Positions 9,200-17,917 of a stretch of 64,000 nucleotides of DNA are shown here, piece after piece. The stretch spans positions 1-64,000 of the forward strand of contig JAFAVK010000017.1 in the NCBI GenBank assembly GCA_019242475.1, written 5' to 3'. The DNA is from Acidobacteriota bacterium. GTDB taxonomy: Bacteria; Acidobacteriota; Blastocatellia; Pyrinomonadales; Pyrinomonadaceae. The position numbers and the translations under genes are program-made. Under the pieces are notes generated by a model. That model was not told the DNA's origin. It made no database searches and was given only the letters and a program-made list of their open reading frames with translations. Each line of letters begins with the position of its first letter. Position 1 is the stretch's first letter.

Positions 9200-10318
9200 G
9201 TGGCGCAGAGTAGGAAAGGGTGCGGGTGCGCGCTGGTGGCGCTGGCGGCGGTGCTCGCGGTCGGCGGGTACGTCGGGTGGCGGTTCGTCGTCAAGCCGTA
9301 CCTGGACAAGCGGCGCGAGCAGGCGCCGCCGCCGGCTTCGGGCGACGAGACGAAGGTGGTCGTCCTGGACGTGGGGCAGGGCGACTCGATCCTCATCGTC
9401 ACGCCGGGCGGGAAGACGGCGCTCGTGGACGCGGGCGAGCCGGGCGACGGGAAGATCGTGCTCGCGGCGTTGAAGAAGTACGGCGTCGATCACATCGACC
9501 TCTTCGTCGCCACGCACGCGCACGCCGACCACATCGGCGCGGCCGACGAGGTCATCAAGGCCGTCCCGGTCGCACACGTCCTCTACTCCGGCGTGCCGAA
9601 CACGACGAAGAACTACGAGGACTTCCTCAAGGCAGTGGACGAGAAGAAGATCGACCTCATCCGCGCCGCGCCCGGCCAGTCGTTCGAGCTGGGCGGCGGC
9701 GCCGTGATGCGCGTCCTCGCGCCCATCGAGCCCTTCTTTAAAAAGGAAGACCTGCGCTCGGGCGGCAACGAGCCGAACGCCAACTCGGTCGTCACGCGCC
9801 TCGACTACGGCGCCTTCTCGATGCTTTTGACCGGCGACGCCGAGGAGCAGACCGAGCGCGAGCGTTTGATTAAGAACGGCGCGAACATCCACGCGACCGT
9901 CCTGAAGGTCGGCCACCACGGGTCGAAGTACGCGACCTCGGAAGAGTTCCTCAAGCGCGGCGAGTTCAAGTACGCGGTCATCTCGGCGGGAATCGACAAC
10001 CGCTACGGCCACCCTTCGCAGGAGGCGCTCGACCGCCTGAAGGCCGCCGGGGTCAAAATCTACCGCACGGACTTCCAGGGCGAGATTCTTATCTCGACGC
10101 GCGGCCAGGAGAACGACGTGAAGATCACGACCGCGCGCGAGCCCAAACCCAGCGAAGACATGTGGGCCGGGCGCCCGGCACTCCGCGACGACTCGGCCAA
10201 GAAAGGCTTCATAGACTTCGGCGACCTCCCGCCCGCGCCCAAGCCGAAGGATGAGGCGCGCTCGAACTCGAACGCGAAGAACGCCAACTCGAACGCGAAG
10301 CGGGCCGGGGGAAGGTGA
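9200..10318 (+). CDS. ComEC/Rec2-like metallo-beta-lactamase-fold hydrolase, membrane-anchored
   Basis: 372 residues. An N-terminal hydrophobic helix (about 10-28, next to CGC) is followed by a metallo-beta-lactamase fold of the type found at the C-terminus of the DNA-uptake protein ComEC: VVLDVGQGDSILI, THAHADHIGA (metal-binding HxHxDH), LLTGDAEE and VLKVGHHGSKYATS. There are no ComEC channel helices, so this is a stand-alone hydrolase, probably acting outside the membrane. The C-terminal tail holds a short tandem repeat (SNSNAKNANSNAK). GTG start with GGAGGT 10 nt upstream. A DUF3006 gene follows 6 nt later, a pairing also known elsewhere. Substrate unknown; nuclease or phosphodiesterase activity is inference. 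Confidence 0.88.
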   Translation: MAQSRKGCGCALVALAAVLAVGGYVGWRFVVKPYLDKRREQAPPPASGDETKVVVLDVGQGDSILIVTPGGKTALVDAGEPGDGKIVLAALKKYGVDHIDLFVATHAHADHIGAADEVIKAVPVAHVLYSGVPNTTKNYEDFLKAVDEKKIDLIRAAPGQSFELGGGAVMRVLAPIEPFFKKEDLRSGGNEPNANSVVTRLDYGAFSMLLTGDAEEQTERERLIKNGANIHATVLKVGHHGSKYATSEEFLKRGEFKYAVISAGIDNRYGHPSQEALDRLKAAGVKIYRTDFQGEILISTRGQENDVKITTAREPKPSEDMWAGRPALRDDSAKKGFIDFGDLPPAPKPKDEARSNSNAKNANSNAKRAGGR

Positions 10319-10324
10319 GCCGCG

Positions 10325-10600
10325 ATGTCTGACGAGAAGGAAAAGTCGAAACGCACGCGCGCCGTCATCGACCGCATCGAAGACGGCGGGATGGCGGTCG
10401 TGCTCGTTGGCGAAGACGAACACAAGGTCGAACTGCCTGCCTCGCTCCTCCCCGAAGGCGCCGACGCGGGCAGCCACCTCGTCATCGACCTCTCGCTCGA
10501 CGAAGCCTCGCGTAAGGAGGCCGAAGACCGCGTCAAGGCCCTCCAGGAGAAACTTGAGAAGCGCGGCGGCGGCGAGGGGCAGAAGAGCTTCAAGCTCTGA
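10325..10600 (+). CDS. DUF3006 domain protein
   Basis: 91 residues. TRAVIDRIEDGGMAVVLVGE followed by an acidic strand and VELPASLLPEGADAGSHLVI is the DUF3006 pattern, a small beta-barrel-like domain of unknown function. A charged helix (about 60-90) ends the protein. It sits 6 nt after the ComEC-like hydrolase, and such genes are repeatedly found beside hydrolases of that kind, so a role as its partner is a reasonable inference without direct proof. Confidence 0.82.
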   Translation: MSDEKEKSKRTRAVIDRIEDGGMAVVLVGEDEHKVELPASLLPEGADAGSHLVIDLSLDEASRKEAEDRVKALQEKLEKRGGGEGQKSFKL

Positions 10601-10653
10601 CGGCGTTGAAACGTTTCGGCCCCGAAGGGGGCGTACATGGTTAAGCGCGGGCT

Positions 10654-11067
10654 ATGAAGAGAACCGCCCTGCTCTGCGTTCTTCTAACGACGTGCCTCTG
10701 CGGCGGCGCGCCCGGCGCCGACAAGACCGGGCGCGGCACGCGCTCCGTCGTGGGCATCGTCTACTTCACGAACAACTCGCCGGAGGACTATTCCTTCCTG
10801 GTCGAGCTGTTCGAGGGGCGCGCGAAGCGTCGCGTCGCGGCGAAGTGGACTGACGGGCGGAGCGGCAACTTCGAGTTCAAGGGCCTGCGACCCGGCGTCT
10901 ACTACGTGCAGGTCAGTGGCCCGAACATCTGCCTGCTCCAGTACGAGGTGGACGCGTCGAAGGGTCAGCCGGAGCGCTTGCAGGTCTTCGGTGACGCCGA
11001 CTGCGGGCACAACAAACCCCTGGGACTGCCCGCGCCGCGACGTGTGCCGCGCACGAACAAGAGATGA
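10654..11067 (+). CDS. secreted hypothetical protein, carboxypeptidase-regulatory/CNA-B-like fold
   Basis: 137 residues. MKRTALLCVLLTTCLCGGAPGA is a signal peptide; two cysteines near its end make a lipoprotein possible, but no clean lipobox is seen. The rest resembles a single beta-sandwich: SVVGIVYFTNNS, FLVELFEG, then SGNFEFKGLRPGVYYVQVSG, the typical last strands of carboxypeptidase-regulatory domains. The tail is basic and proline-rich. It overlaps purM by 4 nt (ATGA), so it is translated with purM, but nothing links it to purine synthesis. Confidence 0.75.
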   Translation: MKRTALLCVLLTTCLCGGAPGADKTGRGTRSVVGIVYFTNNSPEDYSFLVELFEGRAKRRVAAKWTDGRSGNFEFKGLRPGVYYVQVSGPNICLLQYEVDASKGQPERLQVFGDADCGHNKPLGLPAPRRVPRTNKR

Positions 11068-12098
11068 GCAAATCAATCACCTACTCCGACGCCGGCGTCT
11101 CGATTGACGCGGCGAACGCGGCGGTCGAGAAGATCAAGCGGCTCGCGCGCGGCACCTTCAACGCGCGGACTCTGTCTGAGATAGGAAGCTTCGGCGGGAT
11201 GTTCGACGGCGCGTTCCCCGGCCTGAGCGAGCCCGTGCTCGTCGCCTCGGCCGACGGCGTGGGGACGAAGCTGAAGGTGGCCTTCATGACGGGCGTCCAC
11301 GACACGGTCGGCCGCGACCTCGTAAACCACTGCACGAACGACATCCTCGTGCAGGGCGCGCGCCCGCTCTTCTTCCTCGACTACGTGGCGACGGGCGTGC
11401 TTTCGCCCGAGGTGATCGTCTCGGTCGTGGACGGCGTCGCGCGTGGGTGCCGCGAGAACGGCTGCGTCCTTTTGGGCGGCGAGACGGCCGAGATGCCCGG
11501 CTTCTACGCCGAGGGCGAGTACGACGTGGCCGGCTTCATCGTCGGCGTCGTCGGCCGCGCGAAGGTCATCGACGGGAGCCGCGTCGAGCCGGGCGACGTG
11601 CTGCTCGGGCTCCCCTCGGCGGGGCTGCACACGAACGGCTACTCGCTCGCGCGCAAGCTCCTCTTCGAGGTCGCGGGTTACGACGTTGACACGCGCCTCG
11701 ACGAACTCGGCGAGACCGTGGGCGAGGCTCTGCTCCGGCCACACCTCAGCTACCTGAAGCCGCTTGAAGGCTTGCTCGACACGGGCGCCGTCAAGGCGCT
11801 CGCGCACATCACGGGCGGCGGGCTTTTGGAGAACATCCCGCGCGTGCTGCCCGAGGGCACCGCGGTCGAGATCGAGAAAGGCTCCTGGGACGTGCCCGCG
11901 CTCTTCCGCGTCATGCAACGGCTCGGCAACGTCTCCGAGGCCGAGATGCACCGCACCTTCAACATGGGGGTCGGCATGGTCGTCGTCTGCACGCCGGCCG
12001 ACGCACTCGCCGTCAAAACACATCTCGACAACCTCGGCGAGACGTGCTACACCATCGGGCGCGTGACACGCGGCGCCCGCGAAGTAATTCTCGCCTGA
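11064..12098 (+). CDS. purM: phosphoribosylformylglycinamidine cyclo-ligase (AIR synthetase)
   Basis: 344 residues, full length. Closes the imidazole ring of aminoimidazole ribotide with ATP in purine synthesis. Diagnostic segments: TYSDAGVSIDAANAAVEKIK at the start, ADGVGTKLKVA, the ATP-site stretch LLGGETAEMPGFY, and ITGGGLLENIPRVLP. The start overlaps the preceding secreted-protein gene by ATGA. purF lies 2 kb upstream and purN 3.3 kb downstream, so the pathway genes are close but interleaved with unrelated ones. Confidence 0.97.
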   Translation: MSKSITYSDAGVSIDAANAAVEKIKRLARGTFNARTLSEIGSFGGMFDGAFPGLSEPVLVASADGVGTKLKVAFMTGVHDTVGRDLVNHCTNDILVQGARPLFFLDYVATGVLSPEVIVSVVDGVARGCRENGCVLLGGETAEMPGFYAEGEYDVAGFIVGVVGRAKVIDGSRVEPGDVLLGLPSAGLHTNGYSLARKLLFEVAGYDVDTRLDELGETVGEALLRPHLSYLKPLEGLLDTGAVKALAHITGGGLLENIPRVLPEGTAVEIEKGSWDVPALFRVMQRLGNVSEAEMHRTFNMGVGMVVVCTPADALAVKTHLDNLGETCYTIGRVTRGAREVILA

Positions 12099-12292
12099 GT
12101 CGGCCGGCCCGGGCGCGCGGCCCCCTCCCGAGCTTTCGGCCAAGTCTTCGGGGGCCGGCTTTCTTCCCAAGGGTTTTCTTTCGGACTTCTTCCGCAGGCA
12201 CCGGCCTGCTCCGACGGCGCGCCGCCGTGCTGCAACGCGGGCGGCGCGGCCCCGCGTTTCACCTCATCTGGTCACCAAAGGAGAAGACCGCC

Positions 12293-15200
12293 GTGAAAAA
12301 CAGCGAGGACGCAAAGAGGGGGGCGGCCGCCGGCCCCGCCGCGAACTGCGAGACGAACTCCGACGGCCCGCCGCTGCGCGAGCCGAAGCCCCCGCAGGGG
12401 CCGACCAAGCGGGACGAGCACGGCCACCCCCGCGAGTTCCAGGAGCCGGTCGCGTGGCTCTTCGGGCGGCAACTGATCCGCAGCGTCAAGGGAATCCTCC
12501 TTTACTCCGCCTTCGGCAGCAAGCTCGACCCGCGCGACTGGATGACGGCCAAGGCGGGCTCCTTCGACCCCGCCGGCGACCCGGAAGAGCTGATCGAAGG
12601 TCTCGACGCGGACGAGCTCGCCCAACGTCTCAAAGATAACGACGGCTTCTGGTTCGACTACATCTCGGACACGGGCGACGGCATGCGCGCCACCTACAGC
12701 ATCGCCTTCCTCTGCCTGAGCGAGATCGCCGTGCCGACCCGCGACCCCGCCGGATTGAAGGCGGGCGACAAGGCCACGCCCATTCTTAAAAAGGTCGAAG
12801 GCCGTGCGTACGGCCCCGCGGTGCTGCCGCGCGGCGAGTTCCTCTTCGTCGGCGGCGACACGGCCTACCACGCCTCCGACTACATGACGCTCATCGACCG
12901 CATCTTCCACACCTTCAACTGGGCCTACCAGGACTTGGCGGCGGACGGCGGCATCGACCCGGCCGCGCCGCCGCGCCCCATCTTCGGCATCCCCGGCAAC
13001 CACGATTACTACGACCAACTCGACGGCTTCCGCCGGCAGTTCCACCGCCCCGTGCTCTGGGAGCCGCGCCCGCCCGCGCCCGCCACGCAGCCGAAGCCGA
13101 AGCACTTCGAAGATTTCGAGACGGCGCAGCTCCGCCTCGCCGGCTTCTACCGCACGCAGGCGTCGAGCTACGTCGCGCTGCGCCTGCCTTACGACTGGCA
13201 GATGTGGGGGCTCGACACCGAGACCGGCCAGATCGACGAGCGGCAGAAGAAGTTCTTCCGCCAGTTCTGTGACCCACCGCAGCCGAGCGAGGACATGCGC
13301 GACGACTTCCGCGTCCCGCCCCCCCGGCTCATCGTCGCCACCTGCTCGCCGACGACCACCTTCGGCAAGCTCGCCAGCCCGACGGACTTCAAGGCGGCCG
13401 ACGCCTTCGGACAGCTCGGCATCGAGCAGCCCTTCCTGCCCGAGGACGTTGACAAGAGCAAGCGCAACGACGGCACGTACAACCTCTCGCAGACCGGCGA
13501 CGCGCGGCTGAACTCGAAGCAGTGCCGCCTCGACCTCTCGGGCGACGTGCACCACTACGCGCGCTACTGGGGGCCGCCCCCGCCGCCTTGCAGCGTCGAG
13601 CCGCGCGTGGGCGCGGGCGGCGCCCCGCCGAAGGCCGAACGCCCCGAGTCACACAGCTACGCCTCGGTCGTCTCCGGCATCGGCGGCGCGTTCCACCACC
13701 CTTCGCAGACCTACTTCGACCAGGTGCGCGAGCAGTCGCTCTACCCCTCCGAGAAACTCTCGACGGGCGTGGTCTCGCGCCTCATCTTCAACTTCTGGAC
13801 GATCTGGAACGGCGGCTACGTCCAGCTCGCGGGCGCCGTCATCGCCTTCCTCATCTACTTCGCCCTCACCGTGCCGCAGAGCAGCCGCCAGGCCGTCAAC
13901 AACGTCCTGCCCGAGCGGCTCGGCATCGCGAGCTGCGAGCGCCTTAATCCAACAGTCGGCCCCGCGCCTCCCGAGACGGTCTGCGCGCCGGGCGCGACGC
14001 CGACGCCCGCGCCCGTGTGCCAAGACCCGGGCTGCGCCGACCCCTTGCCGCACAAGCTGCTCGGCGCCGGCTCGATGTGGACGGAGCCGCAGCCGGTGCG
14101 GCCATGCCTAGCCGGCGAGCCGCGCTACTTCTTCGGCCCGTGCCGCGTCCCCGCGCCCTGGGACTTCTGGCTCGGGCTCTTCATGGCGCTCGGGTCGGTG
14201 ACCCCGCTCATCGTCACGCTGGCCTGGAAGAAGCTCTACGAGGGCAAGCCCCCGAAGAAGAATCGGCGCGGCGAAAAGGTCGAGCAGGGGGCGGCGGCGC
14301 CCTCGACGCCGGGGGCCGACGCGAAGGCGGGCCTGCTCGTGGACACGCCCCAGGGCAACAAGATCACGGCGGCCACGCGCGACCTTGAGACCACGGGCGA
14401 GCCGGGCAAGAAGCTCTGGCTCCTCTTCGCCCTCGCCGCCGTGCTCTTCTTCTTAGGGCTGGCGATGTGCGAGCCGTATCGCTCGCACATCACGCCCTTC
14501 GGCAGCAGCCTGCTCGTCCTGCTCACGCTCGTCTGGGCGGGGCTCTGCGTGGGGCTCCACCTCCGCTACAGCGAGTTCCTCTTCAAGAAGTCGCAAGACC
14601 GGCCCGTCGTGGGCAAGGACTGGTGGCTGACCTACGCGCTCTCCGTCGCGACCGTGGTGGCGGCGGCCTTCGGGCTCTGGTCGTTCGGCCGGAACAACCT
14701 GCCGGCGCTGCTCGTCTCGGACATCTTCTTCATCGTCGCGCTGCTGGTGCTCGCCGTCGGGCTCGTCTGGGCCTTCCCCTTCCAGGTTGACGTGGGGCTC
14801 TTCCCCAGACAGGGCAAGGTCGGCCGCGGCCTGCTGCGCCTCCTCGTCGGCCTCTGGCACTTCCTGGTTCAGCTCCTCGTGCCGTTCGTCCTCGTGCGCA
14901 AGGCGAGCCTGCTGACCCTCATCATCGTCCTGTTCGTGCTGTTGGTCGGCAGGTACGTGGGCGAGGCGCTGTTCGCGCGCTACAACGGCCCGGCGCTCGC
15001 GGCCGTGTGGGTCTTGCTGAGCGCACTGACGGTCGGACTGCCGCTCTGGCTCGTCGGCGGGGGCGACTCTTCGTGGCTCACGCGGCTCTGGTTCGTGCCC
15101 GGCGAGTGGACGGGGTGGCTGGGGCTCGTGCCTTCGCTCGTCGCGGGCGTGGTCGGGGCGGTGATGTGCTGCTTCTGGTTCGGCTGGTACCTGGGCGTCT

Positions 15201-15394
15201 GCTTCGCCTTCAACGGTCACAACAACGAGGTGGGCGGCGCGGCGCGCATCGAGCGCTTCAAGCAGTTCATCCGCTTCCACCTGACCGACGAGGGGCTGAC
15301 CGGCTACGTCATCGCCGTCAACGACCCGACCGACGCCGGGCGCGACCTGACCCCGCACGTCGTCGATGTCTTCCACCTCCACCCGAAGGCGTGA
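12293..15394 (+). CDS. metallophosphoesterase fused to a large multi-helix membrane domain
   Basis: 1033 residues from the GTG at 12293, chosen because AAAGGAG lies 9-10 nt before it. The N-terminal half is a calcineurin-like phosphoesterase: SDTGDG in place of the usual DxH, GGDTAY (Asp189), GIPGNHDYYD (Asn236-Asp238) and a terminal SGDVHHYARYW (Asp418, His420, His421). From about residue 502 come one hydrophobic helix, a cysteine/proline-rich segment with about seven Cys, and then a long run of about nine more hydrophobic helices, ending in a soluble tail. Substrate unknown; the arrangement suggests a membrane-tethered sensor or lipid/nucleotide phosphatase. It lies between purM and purN, in the same direction, 36 nt before purN. 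Confidence 0.85.
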   Translation: MKNSEDAKRGAAAGPAANCETNSDGPPLREPKPPQGPTKRDEHGHPREFQEPVAWLFGRQLIRSVKGILLYSAFGSKLDPRDWMTAKAGSFDPAGDPEELIEGLDADELAQRLKDNDGFWFDYISDTGDGMRATYSIAFLCLSEIAVPTRDPAGLKAGDKATPILKKVEGRAYGPAVLPRGEFLFVGGDTAYHASDYMTLIDRIFHTFNWAYQDLAADGGIDPAAPPRPIFGIPGNHDYYDQLDGFRRQFHRPVLWEPRPPAPATQPKPKHFEDFETAQLRLAGFYRTQASSYVALRLPYDWQMWGLDTETGQIDERQKKFFRQFCDPPQPSEDMRDDFRVPPPRLIVATCSPTTTFGKLASPTDFKAADAFGQLGIEQPFLPEDVDKSKRNDGTYNLSQTGDARLNSKQCRLDLSGDVHHYARYWGPPPPPCSVEPRVGAGGAPPKAERPESHSYASVVSGIGGAFHHPSQTYFDQVREQSLYPSEKLSTGVVSRLIFNFWTIWNGGYVQLAGAVIAFLIYFALTVPQSSRQAVNNVLPERLGIASCERLNPTVGPAPPETVCAPGATPTPAPVCQDPGCADPLPHKLLGAGSMWTEPQPVRPCLAGEPRYFFGPCRVPAPWDFWLGLFMALGSVTPLIVTLAWKKLYEGKPPKKNRRGEKVEQGAAAPSTPGADAKAGLLVDTPQGNKITAATRDLETTGEPGKKLWLLFALAAVLFFLGLAMCEPYRSHITPFGSSLLVLLTLVWAGLCVGLHLRYSEFLFKKSQDRPVVGKDWWLTYALSVATVVAAAFGLWSFGRNNLPALLVSDIFFIVALLVLAVGLVWAFPFQVDVGLFPRQGKVGRGLLRLLVGLWHFLVQLLVPFVLVRKASLLTLIIVLFVLLVGRYVGEALFARYNGPALAAVWVLLSALTVGLPLWLVGGGDSSWLTRLWFVPGEWTGWLGLVPSLVAGVVGAVMCCFWFGWYLGVCFAFNGHNNEVGGAARIERFKQFIRFHLTDEGLTGYVIAVNDPTDAGRDLTPHVVDVFHLHPKA

Positions 15395-15430
15395 GCGGAA
15401 GGGCCAGACACAGAGAGGAGCGGAAGAAGC

Positions 15431-16054
15431 TTGTCGGACGAAGCGGGCGGGGCGCGGCGCGTGGGCATTCTCATCTCGGGGCGCGGGTCGAACATGACGG
15501 CGCTCGCCGACGCGGTCGCCGAGGGGCGCGTGCCCGGCGCCCGCATCCGTATCGTGTTGAGCGACCGGCCGCGGGCCGCGGGACTAGAGGCCGCGCGGGA
15601 GAGAGGGATCGAGACGGCGGTCGTCGAGCGCCGCGGCCGCACGCGCGAGGAGCACGAGCGCGAGATCATCGAGGCGTTGCAAGGGCGCGGCGTCGAGCTG
15701 GTCTGCCTCGCCGGCTACATGCGCCTGCTCTCGCCCTGCTTCGTCGGGGAGTTCCGCGGGCGCCTGCTCAACATCCACCCCTCCCTGCTCCCCGCCTTCC
15801 CCGGCCTCGACGCGCAGCGCCAAGCCGTCGAGCACGGCGTCCGCGTCTCCGGCTGCACGGTTCACTTCGTGGACGAGACGCTCGACGGCGGCCCCATCGT
15901 CACACAGCGCGCCGTCCCCGTCCTCGACACGGACACCCCCGACGACCTCGCCGCCCGGATACTCGTCGAAGAACACAAAGCCTACGCGGAAGCGCTCGCC
16001 CTCGTCTGCTCCGGCGCCTATGAAATCCACGGCCGCCGCGTCTTGAAGAGATGA
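15431..16054 (+). CDS. purN: phosphoribosylglycinamide formyltransferase
   Basis: 207 residues. Transfers a formyl group from 10-formyl-tetrahydrofolate to glycinamide ribotide in purine synthesis. The catalytic trio is visible as Asn114 and His116 ([12 protein letters not shown]) and Asp152 (TLDGGPI); the phosphate loop is [11 protein letters not shown]. The start is a TTG at 15431 with GAGGAGCGG about 12 nt upstream. The last codons touch a GTTCAAA hairpin that separates it from tyrS. Confidence 0.95.
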   Translation: MSDEAGGARRVGILISGRGSNMTALADAVAEGRVPGARIRIVLSDRPRAAGLEAARERGIETAVVERRGRTREEHEREIIEALQGRGVELVCLAGYMRLLSPCFVGEFRGRLLNIHPSLLPAFPGLDAQRQAVEHGVRVSGCTVHFVDETLDGGPIVTQRAVPVLDTDTPDDLAARILVEEHKAYAEALALVCSGAYEIHGRRVLKR

Positions 16055-16136
16055 GTTCAAGGTTTCAAGTTCAAAGTTCAAAGTTAAGAGCCGCCCCGCC
16101 AACTTTGAACTTTGAACTTTCGGACTTTAAACTTTC
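16053..16136. repeat. heptamer hairpin, GTTCAAA family
   Basis: Left arm 16053-16086 (TTCAAGTTCAAAGTTCAAAG) and right arm 16101-16136 (AACTTTGAACTTTGAAC, then more divergent units), loop 14 nt, GC-rich. The only copy of this heptamer in the window. It spans the purN stop to 4 nt before the tyrS start. Confidence 0.9.
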
Positions 16137-16140
16137 GCCT

Positions 16141-17361
16141 ATGAACATCGACGAGCAGTTGGAATTCCTGCGCAAGGGCGCGGTCGAGGTCATCCGCGAG
16201 GAGGACTTGCGGGCGAAGTTGGAGAAGAGCGCGCGGACGGGGCGCCCGCTGCGCGTCAAGCTCGGCGCAGACCCCACCGCGCCCGACATCCACCTCGGCC
16301 ACACGGTCGTCATCCGCAAGCTCCGCCACTTCCAGGAGCTGGGCCACACCGTCATCTTCCTCATCGGCGACTTCACCGGACTGATCGGCGACCCGTCCGG
16401 GAAGTCGGCCACGCGCCCCCAGCTCACGCGCGAGGAGATCAACGCCAACGCCGAGACCTACAAGAAGCAGATTTTCAAACTGCTCGACCCCGAGAAGACC
16501 GAGATTCGCTTCAACTCCGAGTGGATGGACAAGCTCGGCTCCGACGGCTTCATCCGCCTCGCCGCGCACGTCACGGTCAGGCAGATTCTCGAACGCGACG
16601 ACTTCCAGAAGCGCTTAGCAGAAGAACGACCCGTTGCCCTTCATGAATTGCTCTACCCTTTGACGCAGGCTTACGACTCGGTCGCGCTCGAAGCGGACGT
16701 GGAACTCGGCGGCACCGACCAGAAGTTCAACCTCCTCCTCGGCCGCAACCTCCAGCGCGAGTACGAACAGGAGCCGCAGGTCGCGCTGATTACGCCTTTG
16801 CTCGAAGGCACCGACGGCGTGCAGAAGATGTCGAAGAGCCTGGGCAACTACGTCGGCATCGACGAGCCGCCGCAGGAGATGTTCGGCAAGCTCATGTCCA
16901 TCTCCGACGACCTGATGTGGCGCTACTACGAGCTGCTCACGGACTTCACGGTCGTCGAGATCAGGGAGATGCGTGAGCGCGCCGGCTCGGGCGAGATCAA
17001 CCCCCGCGACTTCAAAGTCGCCCTCGCCAAGCGCGTCATCTCCGACTTCCACTCTGCATCATCGGCTGACGCTGCGGAGGAAGAGTTCAATCGAGTCTTC
17101 AAGCGCAAAGAGATACCGGACGAGGTCGAAGAGCGCGCTGTCACGGCTCAGCTATGGAAGCTCCCACGCCTTCTGGTCGAGACCGGCCTTGCGCCTTCGA
17201 TGGCCGAAGCCAGACGCCTCATCGAGCAGGGTGGCGTCCGCGTCGATGGCGAACGCATCTCGCAGATTGATGCGGAAATAGATGTGACCCGCGACCCGAC
17301 CTGGAACCCGTTGCTCATCCAGGTAGGCAAGCGCCGCTTCCTACGCGTGCGCGGCACGTGA
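16141..17361 (+). CDS. tyrS: tyrosyl-tRNA synthetase
   Basis: 406 residues. Class I synthetase attaching tyrosine to its tRNA; signature [12 protein letters not shown] (HIGH-like, 51-54) and KMSKS (229-233), with a C-terminal S4 RNA-binding domain ([15 protein letters not shown]). [10 protein letters not shown] at 16141 is the usual family start. The frame is also open back to an ATG at 16051 that overlaps the purN stop, which would add 30 residues encoded by the hairpin; this is unlikely to be the normal product. No Shine-Dalgarno precedes 16141, because the hairpin fills that space. Confidence 0.96.
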   Translation: MNIDEQLEFLRKGAVEVIREEDLRAKLEKSARTGRPLRVKLGADPTAPDIHLGHTVVIRKLRHFQELGHTVIFLIGDFTGLIGDPSGKSATRPQLTREEINANAETYKKQIFKLLDPEKTEIRFNSEWMDKLGSDGFIRLAAHVTVRQILERDDFQKRLAEERPVALHELLYPLTQAYDSVALEADVELGGTDQKFNLLLGRNLQREYEQEPQVALITPLLEGTDGVQKMSKSLGNYVGIDEPPQEMFGKLMSISDDLMWRYYELLTDFTVVEIREMRERAGSGEINPRDFKVALAKRVISDFHSASSADAAEEEFNRVFKRKEIPDEVEERAVTAQLWKLPRLLVETGLAPSMAEARRLIEQGGVRVDGERISQIDAEIDVTRDPTWNPLLIQVGKRRFLRVRGT

Positions 17362-17379
17362 TGAAAAGGAGTAAATAAG

Positions 17380-17835
17380 ATGTCCGACAGCTACGATGCT
17401 TCTGACAACGTGGCCCTCGTCCGCCGCTGGTTCGAGGAGGTCTGGAACAAGGGGCGCGCCGACGCCATCGAGGAGATGTTCGACGAGGAGGGCGTCGCGC
17501 ACGGCCTGACCGACGAGAGCGGCGCCGAGTTGCGCGGCCCCGCCCACTTCAAGACCTTCCACCAGAGGTTCCGCGAAGCCTTCCCCGGCGTCGAGGTCGT
17601 CGTGGACGACGCCATCTCCGAAGGGGACAGGGTCGCGGCGCGCTGCACCGTGCGCGGCCGCCACGAGGGCGACTCGCTCGGCTTCGCCGCCACCAAACGG
17701 CCCGTCGAGTTCACCGGGATGACCTTCGCGCGCGTCCGCGACGGCAAGATCGTCGAGGCGTGGAACAACTTCGACTTCATGTCCATGTTCCAGCAGCTCG
17801 GCGCGCTGCCGGCGCCTGATTCAAGTAGGCAGTAG
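17380..17835 (+). CDS. SnoaL-like polyketide cyclase/ester cyclase family protein
   Basis: 151 residues with an NTF2-like alpha+beta barrel: LVRRWFEEVWNKGRADAIEEMF at the start, a middle FPGVEVVVDDAISEGDRVAARCTVRGRH split by short turns, and FARVRDGKIVEAWNNFD at the end. This family includes small cyclases and many proteins of unknown role. AAAGGAG lies 10-14 nt before the ATG. The last codons SSRQ and the stop TAG (17833-17835) come from the GTAGGCA repeat that begins at 17824, so the natural gene end was probably replaced or extended by repeat DNA. Confidence 0.85.
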   Translation: MSDSYDASDNVALVRRWFEEVWNKGRADAIEEMFDEEGVAHGLTDESGAELRGPAHFKTFHQRFREAFPGVEVVVDDAISEGDRVAARCTVRGRHEGDSLGFAATKRPVEFTGMTFARVRDGKIVEAWNNFDFMSMFQQLGALPAPDSSRQ

Positions 17836-17911
17836 GCAGATGGCGGTAGGTAGTTGAAAGCGCCGCTGACGCGGCTCCGAACTGCCTACCGCCGTCTGCC
17901 TACTGCCTACT
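17824..17911. repeat. heptamer hairpin, GTAGGCA family
   Basis: Arms 17824-17855 and 17880-17911 match at 30 of 32 positions. The 24-nt loop holds its own small stem GCCGC-TGAC-GCGGC. The first arm encodes the C-terminus and stop codon of the SnoaL-like protein; the second ends 6 nt before the RDD start codon. Confidence 0.93.
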
Positions 17912-17917
17912 CTTAAA

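Noticed and set aside
12099-12160. Terminator after purM
   Set aside because: GGCCCCC/GGGGGCC pairs only over a 24-nt loop and the T run is weak; not convincing.
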